A stretch of DNA of 11,523 nucleotides from JAGIBJ01 sp047604965 (lineage in GTDB: Bacteria; Actinomycetota; Thermoleophilia; Solirubrobacterales; Solirubrobacteraceae): contig JASGGQ010000090.1 in the NCBI GenBank assembly GCA_047604965.1, forward strand, positions 1 to 11,523, read 5' to 3'. Shown here piece after piece: positions 1 through 7,900 of the stretch. The notes under the pieces are model-generated. The model was not told where the DNA came from. It did not search any database and saw nothing but the letters and a program-made list of their open reading frames with translations. Positions within the stretch are counted from its first letter, which is position 1. Each line of letters opens with the position of its first letter. The translations under genes and the position numbers were made by a program.

Positions 1-116
1 CCCTCGGGGTCGACGACCGCTTCTGGATCAACATCCAGACCGACTACGACCTTGAGGTCGAGCGCGACCTGCACGCCGACGAACTGGCCAAGGTGACCGC
101 GCTGGTCGCAAGCTGA
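1..116 (+). CDS. HigA-family antitoxin, C-terminal fragment (gene starts before the window)
   Basis: Only the last 37 residues are present, read from base 3 to the TGA at 114-116. The peptide contains RFWINIQTDYDLEVE. This matches the conserved end of HigA-type (XRE/Cro-like, VapI) antitoxins, where an F-W-L/I-N-L/I-Q-x-x-Y-D-L-E motif follows the DNA-binding helix-turn-helix. Family members bind and neutralise a HigB/RelE-type mRNA-cleaving toxin and repress their own operon; the toxin gene normally lies just upstream, outside this window. The helix-turn-helix itself is not visible, so it cannot be said whether the gene is intact. No functional gene follows on the same strand; the next recognisable coding trace is the PIN-domain relic about 180 bp downstream. 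The family call is fairly secure from the motif; pairing with HigB is inference. Confidence 0.65.
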   Translation, partial: LGVDDRFWINIQTDYDLEVERDLHADELAKVTALVAS

Positions 117-299
117 AAATCGGGCACCCGAGGCCCCACTGCGGCGCGGATCCAGCAACAACCGCGTTTGCGCAGGTCAGCGCGGGCGGGCCCAGCTCTC
201 CTACACCGATCGAACGGTTCCGGTGGTACTGCGATCGCGGCACCACCATGCAACGTGAGCGTGCCCGCGCAGCAACTGATGGCGGGACGCAAGCGCCGG

Positions 300-756
300 A
301 TCATCGAATTGGAGCGTACATGCTGGGCTCTTCGGTGCGTGGCGAACAACGACCGCTGTCGTTCGACCATCGACAAGTGCGTCCCGGCCGCCGCCGATCA
401 GCCCAACATCGTTGAGGCCCGCGTTCTTCGCGAGCCCAGGGGTGCGATCCGGGTGCTGCGACGACGCGCCGCCCTACTTTGAAAAGAGCCATGCGCCACG
501 CGCGGTGGTCGTGCCACCGGCAATCAGCGCGATCAGCATCTGGGAGATGGAAGTCAAACGCCAGAAGGTCAAGGACGACGGCCCCGGGCTGATCGATCTC
601 GTCACCGATGGGATCGTGGTGCTCATCGCAGTCACGGCCGACGTGGCGATGCGCGCCTACGACCTGCGCGTGATCTCGTCACCGCATCCTCACGCTTGCG
701 GCCGGTTGGCGAAGGTGCTCGGCGTTCGCACGCTGCTTCGCATTTGCTGCGCGCCG
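300..756 (+). pseudogene. Degraded PIN-domain (VapC-like) toxin relic
   Basis: Two + frames carry consecutive pieces of what looks like one PIN-domain ribonuclease. In the frame starting at 300, the piece IIELERTCWALRCVANNDR resembles the VapC N-terminus (hLDTHxWLWWVANDPR). From about 500 the reading moves to another frame, giving VVVPPAISAISIWEMEVKR, like the family's central ISAxSxWEvaxK motif with its conserved Glu, followed by ADVAMRAYDL and then PHPHACGRLAKVLGVRTLL. The last piece matches HxDPADRLIxATAxxLGxxLLT, but the acidic DPAD residues are gone and about four residues are missing before AKVLGV. The first catalytic Asp also appears replaced. A frame change plus loss of metal-binding acids argues for a dead gene. 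No start codon, ribosome binding site or partner antitoxin is evident. The rest of 117-829 shows no gene or RNA that I can recognise. Edges are approximate; homology was judged by eye. Confidence 0.45.
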
Positions 757-829
757 CGAACCGCGCGGGTGGCGGCCGGTCGCGCCGACCGATCAGCTTG
801 AGGGCGCCCGATCTGTCAACGCGGCAACG

Positions 830-2203
830 TCATGGGACTCGCGTGGAGGAGAGTAGGCGTGCGTGATCGTTGTTGCTGGCGACGATGTAGATGCGGGGCT
901 GGCCAGTGGGGGAGCCGCTGATGAGCAGGCTATGGTCGTCCGGTGCGAAGCCCGGTTCGTAGTGCGGGGCGCGCAGTCCCGTGTCTTCAGTGCTTTCAAG
1001 ACCGTTGGCGTTGACGATCGCGGCGTACGTCTTGTTCGCAGTGGGATCACTCCAGGTCGCGTATGCGGTTCCGTCCGGCATGTACGCGACCGGCCCTGGA
1101 TTCGCTGAACGTGGGATGTCGGCCGCCGCCGGGGCGAATATGCCGTCAGCGTCCGCGATCACGAGGTGGCCTTGCTCATTTGAATCGGCATACTCAACGA
1201 CCGCGCCACCGGTAGTGGGACTGGCTGCGATCGTCGGGTTACCACCAGTCTCTTCGCCATCCGCGAAACTCTGCACGGGAGTAGCGGCTTTGCCACCTGG
1301 ACTGATGCTCGCACCGCGAAGCTGCCACGGCGCATGCGCGGGGATCGTGTAATCAGGCCCTTGCGGCTGCGCAAACCACAAAACGTAGGAACGCCCACGC
1401 GCATCCATCGCCACGGTCACCTCAACGGAATGCTTGACGACACCAAGATCATGACGGCGGATCACGCGATGCCCCACCCGACCACTCCACGTCAACACCC
1501 GCTGCCCACTCTTCGTACGCGGATCAAGCATGACAGCAGCAACCGTCCACTCCCCAGCAGCATTGACCGCCGCGTTGATCGCCGCGTAGTAGACACCCGG
1601 TGTAGTTGTACCCAACTGAACAGGACGAGAAAAGCCGCCCCGGCCGCTCGCCGCAGCAAACTGAAGCCGCGCGAACTCTCGGCGAGCCGGACCGATCCGC
1701 TTCTTCCACACCAGAAGCGTCGGGCCACCCGGAGCACCCCACACCCACGGCTGCTCAATAACGCGCGGAGCAGAAACCGTCGCCCGACGCATAACCCGGC
1801 CACTCGGCAGCAGCACCCCAACATTGATCCGCGAATGCCGCACGGCCGTCGCCACAACACCCCGCCCCCGCACATCGAGCACCGTCGGAACTTCACCCTC
1901 CGAAAACTCAAGCTTGAACTCCCGACGCAACTGACCCGACGAATCAAAAGCGCCGACGCGCGCGCCCACATTGTAGTAGCTCGGGAGAGTCCCCGTGCGT
2001 GCTCGATATGGGGTCCACGCCATGAAACCGCGACCATCCGGCGCAAACGCCCCATACGCCCCGATTGCCTCAGACGTCCGGGACAACACTTGCGAGGACG
2101 AAACCCGCCACCCTGCACTCCCGCCCTCAGCCCCGCGCCCCGACCCCACGCTGAGCGCCCCAACGAGCAGCGCGGCAATGATGATGTGCTTAGGAATCTT
2201 CAT
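830..2203 (-). CDS. Secreted beta-propeller-like protein, paralogue A (last gene of the operon)
   Basis: Function unknown. From the ATG at 2203 the protein is 457 aa. It begins MKIPKHIIIAALLVGALSVG, a signal peptide with basic n-region and hydrophobic core, so it should be exported. The mature part holds about seven or eight short repeats, each with a D/P-x-G-R/T-x-hydrophobic-x-x-W/Y strand followed by an SG/PGG turn, for example PDGRGFMAW, DARGRSYVLW, PDGTAYATW and SPTGQPRIY. This pattern suggests a beta-propeller. A GTG at 2251 opens the frame 16 codons earlier. I prefer 2203 because it puts the signal peptide at the terminus and gives exactly the length of paralogue C (3618-4991), which it closely resembles to the last residues (NDHARLLSSTR). 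It follows paralogue B by 65 bp (17 bp if GTG is used). No clear Shine-Dalgarno precedes any candidate start. No terminator hairpin is evident after the stop. Confidence 0.8.
   Translation of the reverse strand: MKIPKHIIIAALLVGALSVGSGRGAEGGSAGWRVSSSQVLSRTSEAIGAYGAFAPDGRGFMAWTPYRARTGTLPSYYNVGARVGAFDSSGQLRREFKLEFSEGEVPTVLDVRGRGVVATAVRHSRINVGVLLPSGRVMRRATVSAPRVIEQPWVWGAPGGPTLLVWKKRIGPARREFARLQFAAASGRGGFSRPVQLGTTTPGVYYAAINAAVNAAGEWTVAAVMLDPRTKSGQRVLTWSGRVGHRVIRRHDLGVVKHSVEVTVAMDARGRSYVLWFAQPQGPDYTIPAHAPWQLRGASISPGGKAATPVQSFADGEETGGNPTIAASPTTGGAVVEYADSNEQGHLVIADADGIFAPAAADIPRSANPGPVAYMPDGTAYATWSDPTANKTYAAIVNANGLESTEDTGLRAPHYEPGFAPDDHSLLISGSPTGQPRIYIVASNNDHARLLSSTRVP
843..929. repeat. Near-identical 87-bp repeat, copy 1 (3' end of paralogue A)
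   Basis: About 80 of 87 bases match 3631-3717, including a perfect 23-bp and a perfect 43-bp run. It encodes the SGSPTGQPRIY...ARLLSSTR end of the propeller paralogues. It reflects gene duplication or recent conversion, not a mobile element. Confidence 0.75.
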
Positions 2204-2268
2204 TTTCAGTCTGGCGGGCATGCTTCGAACGATCGGATCGTTGTTCGTCACATCACAAGCCGGAACGC

Positions 2269-3621
2269 CTACGGCAGGCGCGTCGAAGAGCGCAGTTGCG
2301 GCGTCGCGCTTTGGGCATCGATCCAGTAGAGCCGCGGTTGTCCGGACGGTGAGCTACTGACGACGACGTTGTCGGGTGTGTCGGGTGCGTCAGTGTCCTC
2401 GGGGAGTTGGAGGGTCGTTCCGTCGACGAGGGAGGCGTAGATCTTGTTTGCCTTCGAGTCGCGCCAGAACACGTAAGGGATGCCGGTCGCTCCGTACGCG
2501 ACGGGTCCAGGGTCGCTGTCGGGAGGTGGGCCGCCCGTGACGGGCATGAGAAGGCCGTCGGTGCCGAACATGCTGACGTGCGAGTGGAAGGTGGCGTCGG
2601 AGTACTCGATGACCGCCCCTGAATTCGGGCTAGCCGCAACGCTGAACGCACTGAAACCTTTCCCATCAGCAATGCGTTGCACCGCCGTAACGTGCTTGCC
2701 CGACGGGTCGATCGAGGTCGCATGCAGGTGCCATGGTGCCGTGCTGGAGATCGTGTAATCCGGGCCTGGCGTCTGGCTGCGCCAGAGAACGTAGGCGCGT
2801 CCCGCCCCATCGATCGCGGTCGTCGGTTGCGTCGCGTACAGCGCCTTGCCGAAATCGTGTCGGTGGATCGCCTTACTGCCGATGCGACCACTCCAGGTTC
2901 GCTCTCGCGATACGCCAGCGTTGCGGGGATCTCGGACGGAGGCGGCGACAACCCAGCAGCCGTTTCCTGACATCGACGCAACGGCCGAATACGCGGTCGT
3001 CGTGGCGAGGGCCACTGGTTTCGAGAGCTTCCCGTCTGTCCTCCGCACGGCAATCTGCAAACCGGCAGGGTTGCGGCGGGTCCAGAGCGCCAGGGCTGCT
3101 CCGGTTGGCGAGCTTGCCAGATATGGGTAGGCGGTTGCTCCCGGTGCCGCGACTGAGTGTCGGTCAGAGACCCTGCCGCTTGGCGCAAGCGTGCTGATAG
3201 CCACGCGACCGCGAGGACGTTCCGGCGACTCGATAAGAACGGCGCGTCCCGCCGCGTCGGCAGCACCTGGCAGAAGCCTGCCAGCGGCGTATTCAAGCTT
3301 GAACGACCGCAGGAGCTTGCCGGAGGGGTCGACTGCGCCGACCTGGTCACCGTTTGTATATCCCGGCAAGAACCCATGGCCAGGGCGCTCGCGCGACCAC
3401 ATGAGAAACCCGCGGCCATCCGGCGAGAGCGCCCCGTACAGATGCGTGGCTGTCGAGAAGCTCGGCAATGGCTGCGGAGGGGCTAGTGACCATAGCGCAC
3501 GCCCATCACTTTTCCCGGCTGCAACGCCAGTACCAGTGCCAACGGTCGTTATCCATGCTGTCGCTACAGTAGCGACAAATACATGACACTCTTTCCCCTT
3601 GTACTCCTTGAACGTCTTCAC
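2269..3621 (-). CDS. Secreted beta-propeller-like protein, paralogue B (divergent copy)
   Basis: Function unknown; 450 aa. It starts with GTG whose TG lies inside the stop codon of paralogue C (GTGA overlap), so translation is probably coupled; no Shine-Dalgarno is visible. The first residues MKTFK match MKTVK of paralogue C, supporting this start. A long charged n-region (KTFKEYKGKE) precedes a hydrophobic stretch of roughly residues 13-35 that should act as signal peptide. Repeats correspond to those of A and C (SPDGRGFLMW, GRAYVLWRSQ, GPDYTI, APWHLHATSIDPSG, DPGPVAYG, SPSGQPRLYW), and the protein ends LRSSTRLP like its siblings' SSTR ends. The middle is clearly more divergent than A is from C: the TWSGR and RHDxG motifs survive, but the RRxTxSAP and PWVWGAP segments are changed. 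Exported, probably a propeller; no catalytic motif or anchor seen. Confidence 0.8.
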   Translation of the reverse strand: MKTFKEYKGKECHVFVATVATAWITTVGTGTGVAAGKSDGRALWSLAPPQPLPSFSTATHLYGALSPDGRGFLMWSRERPGHGFLPGYTNGDQVGAVDPSGKLLRSFKLEYAAGRLLPGAADAAGRAVLIESPERPRGRVAISTLAPSGRVSDRHSVAAPGATAYPYLASSPTGAALALWTRRNPAGLQIAVRRTDGKLSKPVALATTTAYSAVASMSGNGCWVVAASVRDPRNAGVSRERTWSGRIGSKAIHRHDFGKALYATQPTTAIDGAGRAYVLWRSQTPGPDYTISSTAPWHLHATSIDPSGKHVTAVQRIADGKGFSAFSVAASPNSGAVIEYSDATFHSHVSMFGTDGLLMPVTGGPPPDSDPGPVAYGATGIPYVFWRDSKANKIYASLVDGTTLQLPEDTDAPDTPDNVVVSSSPSGQPRLYWIDAQSATPQLRSSTRLP

Positions 3622-4991
3622 CGCTGCCTGGTGGAGGAGAGTAGGCGTGCGTGGTCGTTGTGGTTGACGAACACGTAGATGCGGGGCTGGCCAGTGGGGG
3701 AGCCGCTGATGAGCAGGTTGCGGTCTCCAGGATCGTAACCCGCGTCGTCGTCCGGGGCGGGGAGCCCGGTCTCTTCGGGAACTTCGAGGCCGGCGGCACT
3801 CACGATCGCGGCGTACGTTTTGTTGGTGGTGGAGTCGCTCCAGGTCGCGTATGCAGTTCCGTCCGGCATGTAGGCGACCGGGCCTGGGTCAGCTGAGGGC
3901 GGGAGATCAACGGCGGCAGCAAATCGGCCGTCGGCGTCTACGACCACCACATGCCCCTGACCGTCTGCGTCGCTGTACTCGATGGCTCCGCCGCCCGCAG
4001 TAGGGCTGACTGCGGTCGTCGAGAAACCACCGAAGCCGATCCCATCAGCGATGTCCTGCACAGGAGTTGCGGTTCTGCCGCCCGGACTGATGCTGGCGCC
4101 ACGAAACTGCCACGGCGCATGCCGCGAAATCGTGTAATCGGGTCCTTGATGCTGCGCACGCCACACAACGTAGGAACGGCCACGCGCATCCACCGCGACG
4201 GTCACGTCGACGGAATGCCTGACGACACCGAGATCATGACGGCGGATCGCATGGTGTCCGACCCGACCGCTCCACGTCAACATCCGCTGCCTACGTTTCG
4301 CACGCCGATCGAGCATGACAGCAGCAACCGTCCACTCGCCAGCAGCATTGATCGCCGCGTTGTAGGCACTCGGCGTCGCCGAACCCAACTGAACAGCACG
4401 AGCGAAACGACCGTCACTCCCAGCAACCGCGACCTGTAGTCGCGTGAAATCCATACCAACCTGCCCGAACTGCCTCTCCCACGCCACAAGCATCGGCGAA
4501 CCAGGCGCCCCCCAAACCCACGGACGCCACTCAATCTTCGGCGCAGAGATCGTCCCGCGACGCACGATCCTCCCACTCGGAAACAACGTGCCGACATTGA
4601 CCTGCCGATGCTTGACCGCCGTAACCACAGCGCCCCGCCCGCGCGCATCGAGAGCCTTCGGCAGCAATCCATCCGCATATTTGAACTTGAACTCCCGGCG
4701 CAACTTGCCCGATGCACCAACGACACCCACACGCTCCGCATTCCCGTAACCCTCACTGTCGACATATCCCCGGAGTGTGCCGGTCCGATCGCGAGCTGGA
4801 AGCCACGAGATGAATCCGCGACCATCGGGCGTAAACACCCCGTGAGCCCCCACCGCCTCCGATCTGTGCGACAGCACCTGCGGCTCGGCCGACTCCCAGC
4901 GTCCGCCACTCGGCGACGCCACCGCCGACCCCGCACCGAACACGCAGGCAACAAGCACCACAGCGGCGCAAATACTTTTAACTGTCTTCAT
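3618..4991 (-). CDS. Secreted beta-propeller-like protein, paralogue C
   Basis: Function unknown; 457 aa. The ATG overlaps the TGA of the upstream 1194-aa gene (ATGA), which fixes the start and implies translational coupling. MKTVKSICAAVVLVACVFGA is a standard signal peptide, with probable cleavage after AVA near residue 25. About eight repeats follow, each roughly 45-55 residues. Anchor motifs are PDGRGFISW (55-63), DARGRG, PSGRIVRR, WVWGAPGSP, INAAGEWTVAAVML, LTWSGRVGH, DARGRSYVVW, GPDYTI, SISPGG, DADGRF, PDGTAYATW and SPTGQPRIYV. The spacing fits a seven- or eight-bladed propeller, a fold often used for binding carbohydrate or protein; which ligand cannot be said. It is near-collinear with paralogue A over its whole length. 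No C-terminal membrane helix or LPXTG motif, so it is likely released or held non-covalently. Confidence 0.82.
   Translation of the reverse strand: MKTVKSICAAVVLVACVFGAGSAVASPSGGRWESAEPQVLSHRSEAVGAHGVFTPDGRGFISWLPARDRTGTLRGYVDSEGYGNAERVGVVGASGKLRREFKFKYADGLLPKALDARGRGAVVTAVKHRQVNVGTLFPSGRIVRRGTISAPKIEWRPWVWGAPGSPMLVAWERQFGQVGMDFTRLQVAVAGSDGRFARAVQLGSATPSAYNAAINAAGEWTVAAVMLDRRAKRRQRMLTWSGRVGHHAIRRHDLGVVRHSVDVTVAVDARGRSYVVWRAQHQGPDYTISRHAPWQFRGASISPGGRTATPVQDIADGIGFGGFSTTAVSPTAGGGAIEYSDADGQGHVVVVDADGRFAAAVDLPPSADPGPVAYMPDGTAYATWSDSTTNKTYAAIVSAAGLEVPEETGLPAPDDDAGYDPGDRNLLISGSPTGQPRIYVFVNHNDHARLLSSTRQR
3631..3717. repeat. Near-identical 87-bp repeat, copy 2 (3' end of paralogue C)
   Basis: Counterpart of 843-929 in the same orientation, about 2.8 kb away, with paralogue B in between. 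Paralogue B lacks this level of match at its own 3' end. Recombination between the two copies could delete B and part of A. Confidence 0.75.
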
Positions 4992-7900
4992 TTGACGTAC
5001 GAACTCTTCACGTAACGGCTGGGGTGGTTAGTCGCTTTGCGATACGACTTCAACAGGTAAATATGGTGGTTTTCCCCCTTGGCCTCACTCGGATCCCCCG
5101 GCCCTTCCCCTGGGAGGACGTGCCTAATCTTATTCAGCCACATTCGCTTGGGCGGCCTCCCCAGGCAGTCTTGATTGATATACGCCCATTCGATCTGTGG
5201 GCCACCATGCGTGTATCGGCCCATGACCCAGTGCCCATCCCTCGTAAGGAATCGCCACAAGACGTTGGTGCCCTTCGCTGCATCTTCAGGGAGCTGGTCG
5301 GCCGGCACTCCGTTTACGACGTTGCCATAGCGTGGGCAGCGCTTCTTGATTCGAACACGATTACTGACACCCTTGTCAGGTATTAGGTCGTATTTTGGCA
5401 CCTTATGCTTCTTTTTAGGATTAGTGGAATCCCCGAAGTCCCGCATCGTGTGACACTTGCCTTCATCATCGACGCACGTGTCGTCGGCAATCCAGCTGGC
5501 GTATTGGTTTTCGTTCACGAGCTTGTGGCCGCAGTTGTGCGTTGATAGTTGCCCTGGGCGGTCTTGCTGCTCGACGTTCTGATCCGTGCCACCGACCATG
5601 AGGTCGTGAACCCACCCGCAGCCGGCGTATCCGCCGTGAAACCATCCGGGCTGGTACTTGTGCAAGAAGCCGCCCGCGACCACCAGGTAGCCGGTATTTG
5701 GCATGCAGTTGCCAATGATGTACATGTTTGGGCCACTGCGGATAAGCGGAGGGGCAAGGACGTGTGTAACGTTCTTATTGTCTTTGTATGACTCAACAAC
5801 ACACCGATATGCCTTGCCGCTGGGGACGCTCGCTGCGGTCGCGATCGTTGGGTCTTCGACGAGGCCGGCGTTGCCGTCAGTGATTTGATTGGTCGCGTCT
5901 GAATCCTCGTCATCCGGGTCGTCGGTTGGATCAGGCTCGGCGTACGTCACGCTGACATCGGTCGGGATGGCGGTCAGCAGCTCGGCTGATGCGGGCTGAG
6001 CGAGCGTGAGATCGATGTCGTACTCCGCCGCAGCATCCTCGGAGGAAACCCAGGCCTTCGTGCCGTTGACGTACTCCCAATACTTCTGGCTGGTGGAGTC
6101 GTAGTACAGGGCGCCGTTGCCGAGCGTGTTGACCGCCGTCGCCGTGACCGTGAACGTGCTCGTCGTCAAGCCAGCCGCGTCGACCGCCCTGACCTCCAAC
6201 GACACCGATCCCGTGCCCGGCTGCAGCGCGATCCGGTTGTCGGTCACCGTCATCTGCGGGCTGGTAACACCGTTGCGCGTCCAGCGCACCACGTACGACA
6301 CGTCGCCGTCCGCGTAATCATCGGCCATCGGCGGATCCTCTGCTGCCGTCCACGCAAGGAACTGCGTCCCGTCGTCGGCGGGCGACACCGACGCGCGCAC
6401 GGTATCGACGAACGCCGGTGGCGTCCGGTCGACGCTGACCGTCCACGGCATCGACAGCGCCGTTGCACCCGCAGCGTCGGTCGCGCGCAAGGTGAGCGTG
6501 TGCGAGCCGGGACTGAGGCCGCCCGCCGCAATCGAGATCGGAACGGAAGCCGACGGCGGGCACTGCGTCGCGCTGCAACTCGCGTTCGCGGTCGCGATGA
6601 CGGCGTCGTCGTCAAGCAACTGGAACGACTGGATGCCGGCCGGGTCGCCGCTGGCGGTCGCCGTGAGCGTCAACGCCTGGTTGCCGTTGACGTACGCGTC
6701 ATCGACGCCGATCGCGCCACTCGCCGAAACGCTCGCCGGCACCGGGCCGTACGAGAACAGGTACGAGTTGACGCCGAGGTCGTGGTAGATCATCCACGAG
6801 GCCAATCCGTTCTTGCGCTGCCACGCCGCATCAGCGGTGTAGAAGTAGTCGACCGGTCGGCTACTACCGACCCGCGAGCCGTCCTCCATCATCCAGTACA
6901 GCGGCTCCGTGCCCGGCACATCGGTCGTGCTGACGTAGCCGACGACGTTGCCGCCGGCATTGGCAACGCTCGACGTCGGCGAGTAGCCCGCCGGCACCGG
7001 ATGAGCGCCATCGTCCGCCCGGCGATAGAAGAAGCCGTTCGCAGCATTCTTGTACGCAAGCAACGCCACGGTGCCGGGCGTCTGCGCAACGCCGACATAC
7101 CCGGCGATCTCCTGCGAGCAGTACACGCCATTCATCGCCGTCATATCGCCGCTACTCGGGCAGCGCGCGACCGGCGTTCCCGACGGATCCAGCGGCTTGC
7201 CGCCAAGCACGCGCGTGGTGTAGTAATGCGAAACCCCAGCGGCGTACCACAGCTGGTACAGAGGCTTGGTGACCGGTGGCGTGGTCTGCGATGCGCTGGC
7301 GGCAAGCTGCGCCGTCGCGAACGCCTGCATGCCTTTGAGATACGTAGAAGGGGTGCCGCCAGCCCGCCAGGTCATGTCGTGAACCGGGTCGTACTCGCCC
7401 TGACCGGAGACCGAGTAGTCCCCTTCGGTGCCCTCAATCTGGAAGTACGTCGCGCCCTGATCGAACCCGAACTTCGCGAGCGTCTGAGTCGCCGTCACCG
7501 ACGGATCGACCGACGGCTCATGGTGAGCGAGAATCCCGTTGGGCGGCGGTTTGGCGTACAAGAAGCCGTCGCCGCCGGCATAGGAGTTGGAGTTCATCGG
7601 ATCCAGCAGATACCCGGTGCCCTCCCCGCCGCCCGGCGAAATGCCAGTCGCGCCGGAGGTTGGCAGGCCGTGCGCGATCTGGAAATCAAGATCGGGGCGG
7701 TCGCGAAAATGCCACGACTGAACGCTCTCACCAAGCGGCATCGAAAATTGCGAGGCGACACTCGCCGCCCAGAGTCTCGAAACACCCATCGTGCGCCCAG
7801 AACCCGACGAGTCGAAGTTTGTTGCGAACATCGGCACGAGCGTGTCCCCCCAACGCTGAAAATAATCGCGCGCAACCGGATCATTCGCGAGGTACTGCCA

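Noticed and set aside
121..140. Small hairpin after the HigA stop as a terminator
   Set aside because: The stem is only four or five pairs and no T-run follows.
412..801. Open frame taken as an intact 129-aa gene
   Set aside because: Only its middle and end resemble a PIN domain, the catalytic acids are missing and the N-terminal part lies in another frame, so it is treated as part of a relic.
800..829. GGGCGCCC palindrome downstream of the operon as a terminator
   Set aside because: It is an eight-base palindrome without loop or T-run, so it would not form a stable terminator hairpin.
1334..2329. + strand open frame of 331 codons opposite paralogue A
   Set aside because: Arg/His/Pro-rich composition and no similarity I can recognise; explained as the shadow of the minus-strand paralogue.
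843..3717. Repeats at the ends of paralogues A and C as insertion-sequence or CRISPR repeats
   Set aside because: They lie in frame within the homologous C-termini of two genes and code for the same peptide; no transposase, inverted ends or spacer pattern is present.
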